The position numbers and the translations under genes are program-made. Positions 59,062-64,000 of a stretch of 64,000 nt of DNA are shown piece by piece (the first letter of the stretch is position 1; every line of letters begins with the position of its first letter). This DNA is from Lysobacter antibioticus (GTDB lineage: Bacteria > Pseudomonadota > Gammaproteobacteria > Xanthomonadales > Xanthomonadaceae): positions 124,001 through 188,000 of the forward strand of contig NZ_JMTZ01000021.1 in the NCBI RefSeq assembly GCF_000731095.1. Direction: 5' to 3'. Under the pieces are notes generated by a model. It made no database searches, had not been told where the DNA came from, and was given only the letters and a program-made list of their open reading frames with translations.

Positions 59062-59882
59062 TGACTCTCTTGGCCCAACGGACGGTCCTGTCCCTTTCTT
59101 TATCCCTCACCGCGCTACTGTGCACCGACGCCATGGCGGCGGATTGCGAGGCGCGCGTTTACGACTTGCTGCGGGCCGCCTATCCCGGCAGCACCGGCGA
59201 AACCGGCGACGAGGGCGAGCTGCTGCGCACCTCCGGCTCGCCCACGCGTTGGATCAATCTCGGCGAAGTGGCCTGCAAGGTCTGGCCGGCTTCGCCGGAC
59301 AAGACTCTGCTGGCGGTGCGGCTGCGTCATCAGGCCGCGACCGGCATGGACAGCGACACCGCCGACCTGGAAGTGCTGGTCGCCGATTCGGCGCGCCCGC
59401 ACATCCTGCAGCGTTACCGCGAGGATGATGCGCTGCAGTCGGATGCGGTGCGGATCAGTTCGGTGACCCTGGACACCGCGCGATATCGCCTCAACGAAAG
59501 CACCACCGCCTTCGGCGTGCGCATCGGCTACACCGGCTCCTCGCGCGCCAACCCCTACGGCAGCACGGTGATGAACCTGTACGTCGGCGACGGCGCCAAG
59601 CTGCGGCCGGTGCTGAGCAAGCTGGAAGTGTCGAAAGAGCGCGGCGAGTGGGACACCAATTGCGCCGGCGAATTCGAGAACGTGCAGCGCACCGTCGCGA
59701 TCGACGCCAAGCGCGACCGCGGCTATGCCGGCCTACGCATCAACAGCGTCGAGGAAAGCACCCGCAACGAGCTCGACGACAAGGACTGCAACGAAGTGCC
59801 CGGCCCGACCAGGAAGAGCAGCGTGCGCCTGGCCTATGACGGCCGCGAGTACACGGTGCCGGACGATCTGCGCGGGCTGTAA
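59058..59882 (+). CDS. Secreted protein of unknown function
   Basis: I do not recognise this family. The 274-residue protein starts in an ATGA overlap with pgeF and has a signal peptide (hydrophobic core about 10-25, cut likely after TDAMAA). The mature part is polar, without membrane segments, and has four cysteines (DCEARV, EVACKV, TNCAGE, DKDCNE) that could form two disulfides in the periplasm. Tandem position with pgeF does not give a function. Confidence 0.75.
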   Translation: MMTLLAQRTVLSLSLSLTALLCTDAMAADCEARVYDLLRAAYPGSTGETGDEGELLRTSGSPTRWINLGEVACKVWPASPDKTLLAVRLRHQAATGMDSDTADLEVLVADSARPHILQRYREDDALQSDAVRISSVTLDTARYRLNESTTAFGVRIGYTGSSRANPYGSTVMNLYVGDGAKLRPVLSKLEVSKERGEWDTNCAGEFENVQRTVAIDAKRDRGYAGLRINSVEESTRNELDDKDCNEVPGPTRKSSVRLAYDGREYTVPDDLRGL

Positions 59883-60602
59883 ATGCGAAACCAGGCAGTG
59901 AACCGGGCGCCGACCCGGGACGAGGCGCGGCTGGGCGCGCGCGAGGGGTTGTATCCGCGCGCGCTCGGTGTGCGCTTCGTGTACCTGCCGCGGACCCTGC
60001 GGCTGCTGCATGGTCGCGGCGGGCGCCGGACCTATCGTGGCGAAGCCCAGGTCGAACGCGGCCGCGGGCTGTGCTCGCGGTTGTTCGCGCGCATCGCCCG
60101 CCTGCCCAAGGCGCATGCCGGGCCGATCGAGGTCGAGATCGACGCCAACGCGCGCGGCGAGACCTGGACCCGGCGTTTCGGCAAGTCGGCGATGCGCTCG
60201 CGCCTGGTCGAACGCGATGGCCTGGTGTTCGAACGCCTGGGGCCGATGCGGTTCGCGTTCGCGTTGGACCTGGCCGGCGAGCTGCCCGATGCGGCCGCGT
60301 CGGGCGTGCTGTCGCTCGGCACCGGCGCGCAGGTGACGGTGTCGTCGGCGGTGATGCCGGCCCAGCTCGCCGACGGGCCGGTGGATCCGGTGGAGGGCGA
60401 CAGCGGGGCGGACGACCCCGGCCTGTCGTGGCGGCTGGTGCGGGTGCGTGCGCTAGGGCTGCCCCTGCCGTCGGGCTGGTTCGCCGGCGTGCGCGCGCGC
60501 GAGTTCGAGCGCGACGGGCGCTATCACTTCGACGTCGCCGCGCAGTTGCCGGTCGTGGGCTTGTTGGTGCGCTATCGCGGCTGGCTGGACGTCGAGGGCT
60601 GA
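59883..60602 (+). CDS. DUF4166 domain protein
   Basis: A 239-residue protein matching the DUF4166 pattern: LYPRALGVRFVYLPRTLRLL-type start, GRRTYRGEAQVERGRGLCSR, the central GETWTRRFG, and the R-x-x-x-L-x-x-FGPMRF-like VFERLGPMRFAFAL. Function is unknown; relatives are sometimes fused to saccharopine-dehydrogenase-like domains. It follows the preceding stop without a gap (TAAATG). The roughly 390 bases after it hold a broken GTAG-type palindrome (60764-60819) and no gene I can support. Confidence 0.75.
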   Translation: MRNQAVNRAPTRDEARLGAREGLYPRALGVRFVYLPRTLRLLHGRGGRRTYRGEAQVERGRGLCSRLFARIARLPKAHAGPIEVEIDANARGETWTRRFGKSAMRSRLVERDGLVFERLGPMRFAFALDLAGELPDAAASGVLSLGTGAQVTVSSAVMPAQLADGPVDPVEGDSGADDPGLSWRLVRVRALGLPLPSGWFAGVRAREFERDGRYHFDVAAQLPVVGLLVRYRGWLDVEG

Positions 60603-60763
60603 GCGCTCGCGGCGGGCGGCCATGCCGCCATTTGGACCGCTGCGTTTCCCCAGCCCGGGCCCCAAAGGGTCTGCGGCGTTCTATGCTCCGGACGGACCGG
60701 GTCTGCCGGCGAAATCCGCGGGTTTCCGGGAGGGACGTCGCGCTTACGGTTCATGGTCGCGGC

Positions 60764-60819
60764 TTGTGACCGTAGGAAATCCCTGTGGGACGCCGCTCCT
60801 ACTCTTAAAGCGCGTCGTC
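60764..60819. repeat. GTAG-type palindrome with an internal insertion
   Basis: On the minus strand it reads GTAGGAGCGGCGT, then CCCACAGGGATTTCCTACGG, then TCACAAGCCGCGACC: the two ends of the REP-like sequence seen before bamD, split by about 25 bases that include a second TCCTAC/GTAGGA pair. Confidence 0.6.
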
Positions 60820-60995
60820 CCGACGGGATGGATTTCCCGTCATTGCCATCATCGCAATCCACCCGCACACGGAGCGCGGGTTCCACCGGGCAGGGATGCG
60901 TCGACCTTTCGCGTTTCGAGTACCCACATGACGCCATCGAGTTTTCGCGTTGCACCCGCCGCTTCCGTCACCGCCGGCCGCGTGGAGTGCGTTCG

Positions 60996-62594
60996 ATGAG
61001 CGCCGCCGCGCCGCGCCGCTGGCTGGTAGCAGGCGATCTCAACGGCTTCTTCGGCCTGGTCGTCGACAACCTGTCGATCCTCGGCTTCATCTCCGCGGCC
61101 CTGATCGGCATCTTCGGTTTTCCGGCCGAGGTCATCTATACGCGCATGTTCCCCGGTACCGCCTTCGGCGTGCTGGTCGGCAACCTGATCTACACCTTCA
61201 TGGCGCGGCGCCTGGCGGCCAAGAGCGGTCGCGACGACGTGACCGCGATGCCGCTGGGCCTGGATGCGCCGACCAGCATCGGCATGGCCTTGCTGGTGCT
61301 CGGCCCGGCCTTCGTCGGGTTCAAGCAGCAGGGCATGGACGAACAGGCCGCGGCCCTCGCCACCTGGCAGCTCGGCATGGCCTCGTTGGTGGTGATGGGC
61401 GTGCTGAAGTTCGTGTTGTCGTTCGCCGGCGACACTGTCACCCGGCTGATTCCGCGCGCCGGTCTGCTCGGTTCGATCGCCGGCGTGGCGCTGGTGTTGA
61501 TGGGCTTCCTGCCGCTGATCGAGACCTTGCGCTCGCCGATGGTGGGTTTCATCACCTTGGGTTTGCTGTTGTATGTGTTGATCGCCAAGGGGCGATTGCC
61601 GGTGAAGCTGCCGGGGGTGTTTCTGGCGTTCGTGTTTGGCACGGTGCTGTATTACGGCTTCGGGGCGCTGGGGTTGGGAGCGCCGGGCTTCGCTTGGCCC
61701 GAGCCTTCGCCGCTGCGTTTCGTGCTGCCGTGGCCGAGCCTGGGCTTCATCGACGGCCTGGCCTACACCAAACCTTATCTGCCGCTGCTGTTGCCGTTCG
61801 GCCTGCTGATGGTGGTGGGCGGCATCAACGTCAGCGAAAGCGCGCGCGCCGCCGGCGACGATTACCGCACCCGCGACATCCTGCTGGCCGAGGCCTTCTC
61901 GACCTTGGTCGCCGGGTTTTGCGGCGGCGTCGCCCAGACCACGCCCTACATCGGCCAGCCCGCCTACAAGCACATGGGCGCGCGCAGCGGCTACACCTTG
62001 TTGACCGGCTTGTTCATCGGCCTCGGCGGCATCCTCGGCATCGTTTCCGGCCTGGTGCAGTGGCTGCCGCTGGCGGTGCTCGCGCCGATCATCGTCTACG
62101 TCGCCCTCGACATCACCACCCAGGCCTTCCAGGCCACGCCGAGCAAGCATGCGACCGCGATGGTGTTCGGCTTCCTGCCGTCGGTGGCCTATATGCTGGC
62201 GATCAAGACCGGCAACCCGGGCTGGATCGCCCCGGACCACCATGCGCAGCTCATGAACGCGCTCGACGGCCACGGCCTGCCCGAGCTCGCGGTGATCGTG
62301 ACCCTCGGCAACGGCTTCATCATGACCTCGATGATCTGGACCTCGGCGGTTGCGGCGATGGTCGACGGCCACCTGCGTCGCGCCTCGGTATTCCTGCTGG
62401 CCGGCGCGGCGTTGAGCCTGTTCGGCATCATCCACTCGGTCGACCCGCGCGGCGGCATCTACCTGCCGTGGGCCCTGGAGGGGCTGCAGCGCACGATCGC
62501 CCTGCAATTCATCGGCGCCTACGTCGGTCTGGCGGTTTTGCTGGGCTTGCTGTCTTTGCAGCGCAATGCCGTGCCGGCCGAGCCGCAGGCTTGA
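60996..62594 (+). CDS. NCS2/SulP-like membrane permease of unknown substrate
   Basis: A 532-residue transporter with about 12-14 hydrophobic segments from residue 25 onward. Family traits: NGFFGLVVDNLSILGF at the start, the VTAMPLGLDAPTS motif after helix 2, GGINVSESARAAGDDYRTRD and the CGGVAQTTPYIGQPAYKHMGAR loop, which match the xanthine/uracil-permease-like fold. The substrate cannot be inferred; a purine or an organic anion is possible. The start is the ATG with GCGTTCG before it; longer in-frame extension is rejected. It is 54 bases before gloA and could share a transcript. Confidence 0.78.
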   Translation: MSAAAPRRWLVAGDLNGFFGLVVDNLSILGFISAALIGIFGFPAEVIYTRMFPGTAFGVLVGNLIYTFMARRLAAKSGRDDVTAMPLGLDAPTSIGMALLVLGPAFVGFKQQGMDEQAAALATWQLGMASLVVMGVLKFVLSFAGDTVTRLIPRAGLLGSIAGVALVLMGFLPLIETLRSPMVGFITLGLLLYVLIAKGRLPVKLPGVFLAFVFGTVLYYGFGALGLGAPGFAWPEPSPLRFVLPWPSLGFIDGLAYTKPYLPLLLPFGLLMVVGGINVSESARAAGDDYRTRDILLAEAFSTLVAGFCGGVAQTTPYIGQPAYKHMGARSGYTLLTGLFIGLGGILGIVSGLVQWLPLAVLAPIIVYVALDITTQAFQATPSKHATAMVFGFLPSVAYMLAIKTGNPGWIAPDHHAQLMNALDGHGLPELAVIVTLGNGFIMTSMIWTSAVAAMVDGHLRRASVFLLAGAALSLFGIIHSVDPRGGIYLPWALEGLQRTIALQFIGAYVGLAVLLGLLSLQRNAVPAEPQA

Positions 62595-62648
62595 GAGCGG
62601 CCGGGTTTGCCCGCAGATCGTCTGTTCCCCTTTGAACCGGCCCACGCC

Positions 62649-63179
62649 ATGTCCTTGCAGAACGAACTCGACGCCGTCCCCGGCGTGACCGCGCGCCCGG
62701 AAGCCGCCACCCGCGACTTCGTCTTCAACCACACCATGCTGCGGGTGAAAGATCCGCGCCAGTCGCTGGACTTCTACACCCGCGTGCTCGGCTTCACCCT
62801 GGTGCGCAAGCGCGACTTCGCCGAAGCCAAGTTCAGCCTGTACTTCCTGGTGTTGGTGGCCGACCCCGCGCAGATCCCGGCGGAAGAACCCGCGCGCGGC
62901 GAATGGCTGCTGAGCCAGCGCGGCGTGCTCGAACTGACCCACAACCACGGCACCGAGGACGACGCGGACTTCGCCTACCACGACGGCAACAGCGATCCGC
63001 GCGGCTTCGGTCACATCTGCGTGTCGGTGCCCGACATCGAAGCCGCCTGCGCGCGCTTCGAGCAACTCGGCGTCGCCTTCCAGAAACGCCTCAGCGACGG
63101 TCGCATGAAGAACATCGCCTTCATCAAGGACCCGGACGGTTACTGGGTCGAGATCCTGCAGCCGAACAGCCTGGTCTGA
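62649..63179 (+). CDS. gloA: Lactoylglutathione lyase (glyoxalase I)
   Basis: Converts the methylglyoxal-glutathione hemithioacetal to S-lactoylglutathione. The 176-residue protein is of the longer type (yeast/human and Xanthomonas form, not the 135-residue E. coli form) and has all four metal ligands: His28 (NHTMLRVKDP), Glu95 (LELTHNHG), His122 (GHICVSV) and Glu168 (WVEILQPN). The long insert EEPARGEWLLSQ suggests a zinc- rather than nickel-type enzyme, by family. Confidence 0.95.
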   Translation: MSLQNELDAVPGVTARPEAATRDFVFNHTMLRVKDPRQSLDFYTRVLGFTLVRKRDFAEAKFSLYFLVLVADPAQIPAEEPARGEWLLSQRGVLELTHNHGTEDDADFAYHDGNSDPRGFGHICVSVPDIEAACARFEQLGVAFQKRLSDGRMKNIAFIKDPDGYWVEILQPNSLV

Positions 63180-63241
63180 TCCGCGGTTCCAGATCGCTTT
63201 CTTTCGAATTTCCCCACCCGAACACCGCGCAGGCAGTCCCC

Positions 63242-63473
63242 GCCCCCTTTGAAAAAGGGGGCAGGGGGGATTTGCTCTTGCTGTGTTGAGTCGCCATAGC
63301 GCGCGAGCGAAGCAAATCCCCCGCGCTATTGCGTCGATCAGGCCTCAGACCAATGCCGGGCGCTCGCCCCCTTTGCAAAGGGGGCGTCGGGCAGCGGCGC
63401 GTTGCTGGACGAGATCACCGCTAGCGCCTGCAGTTCCCCCCTTTGGAAAAGGGGGCTAGGGGGATTTGCTCTG
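63242..63473. repeat. Cluster of CCCCCTTT hairpins upstream of clpB
   Basis: Three hairpins: CCCCCTTTGAAAAAGGGGG (63243-63263), CCCCCTTTGCAAAGGGGG (63367-63385) and CCCCCCTTTGGAAAAGGGGG (63435-63456). The first and third are followed by GGGGGATTTGCTC, and an inverted copy (AGCAAATCCCCC) lies at 63311-63322. No gene is visible in the 439-base gap. Confidence 0.75.
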
Positions 63474-63618
63474 CAGTCAGTTGCCGAACCGGCCAACTGG
63501 CCGTCCCGGGCCCCCCCTCCCGCCTTGAATCGCCCCCTCCAGCCCGCATTAACAGGTCATTCGCGGCCGCGGCGCGACACTCGCGCCCCGGGCCGCCATA
63601 CCTTCGGAGAGACCACTC

Positions 63619-64000
63619 ATGCGGATGGACAAGCTTACTTCGCGCTTCCAGCAGGCGCTGTCGGACGCGCAATCGCTCGCGGTCGGGCGCGACCACAGCG
63701 TCATCGAGCCGGCGCATTTGCTGACCGCTCTGCTCGAGCAGAGCGGCGGCAGCACGCGTCCGTTGCTGGCCCAGGCCGGCGTCAACGTGCCGCTGTTGCG
63801 TGAGCGCCTCGGCGAAGCGTTGGAGAAACTGCCCAAGGTGTCGGGCCAAGCCGGGCAAGTCTCGGTCGGCAACGACCTGGCGCGCCTGCTCAACGTCACC
63901 GACAAGCTGGCGCAGCAGCGCAACGATGCCTTCATCGCCAGCGAATTGTTCCTGCTCGCCGCGCTCGACGACGGCGGCGAAGTCGGCCGCGCGCTGAAGG
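63619..64000 (+). CDS. clpB: ATP-dependent chaperone ClpB, N-terminal part (cut by window end)
   Basis: Only the first 127 codons lie in the window. They read [20 protein letters not shown], then [16 protein letters not shown] and [16 protein letters not shown], the double Clp-N domain of the Hsp104/ClpB disaggregase. A GGAGAG ribosome site lies 8 bases before the ATG; a second ATG two codons on is possible. A sigma-32 promoter is usual for clpB, but I could not pick one out in the repeat-filled upstream DNA. Confidence 0.93.
   Translation, partial: MRMDKLTSRFQQALSDAQSLAVGRDHSVIEPAHLLTALLEQSGGSTRPLLAQAGVNVPLLRERLGEALEKLPKVSGQAGQVSVGNDLARLLNVTDKLAQQRNDAFIASELFLLAALDDGGEVGRALK

Overview
The window is high-GC chromosomal DNA of a gammaproteobacterium in the Xanthomonadaceae/Lysobacteraceae group, and gene order and repeat types look most like Lysobacter. 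Four things support this: a division/cell-wall (dcw) cluster that runs straight from mraY to ftsW with no murD; type IV pilus genes pilA, pilBCD-coaE and pilSR close together; a DciA-type helicase loader gene; and intergenic repeats built from GGGAATC heptamers, GTAG-type palindromes and CCCCCTTT hairpins. The assignment rests on recognition only; no database search was possible.

Layout. 1-7.5 kb: thiL (5' end cut off), a collagen-like glycine-rich predicted lipoprotein, an FAD-linked oxidase/DUF457 pair, yraN-lpoA, and divergent rsmI. 7.6-8.8 kb: RNase P RNA, then repeat-rich DNA leading into the mraZ promoter. 8.8-26.4 kb: the dcw cluster mraZ-rsmH-ftsL-ftsI-murE-murF-mraY-ftsW-murG-murC-ddl-ftsQ-ftsA-ftsZ, then lpxC. 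Nearly every junction up to ftsA is a stop/start overlap; repeat elements have entered the end of rsmH, the murG-murC junction and the ftsA-ftsZ gap. 26.6-32.4 kb: dciA, an M23 peptidase, secA and a Nudix-ThiE fusion. 32.5-51.3 kb: a type IV pilus region. It holds pilBCD-coaE, then a block of eight genes that looks like sugar synthesis, modification and transfer, then two pilin genes and the pilR/pilS regulators. 51.5-56 kb: sucCD, a small ParE/RHH-type toxin-antitoxin pair and nadE. 56.3-64 kb: bamD, rluD-pgeF with two less characterised genes, an NCS2-like permease, gloA, and the first 127 codons of clpB.

How it fits together. The dcw genes make lipid-linked peptidoglycan precursors and build the divisome. 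MraZ probably represses the operon through three decamer boxes just downstream of a good sigma-70 promoter. In the pilus region PilS/PilR is a sigma-54-dependent two-component pair, and each pilin gene has its own recognisable sigma-54 (-24/-12) promoter, so the regulators and targets sit in one locus. PilD, PilB and PilC process and assemble the pilins. The eight genes between pilB and the pilins (two glycosyltransferases, GNAT, FAD enzyme, methyltransferase, flippase-like membrane protein, DegT aminotransferase and a GT-C/TPR membrane protein) are best read as a candidate pilin or surface glycan locus. This is the strongest candidate here for an undescribed system.
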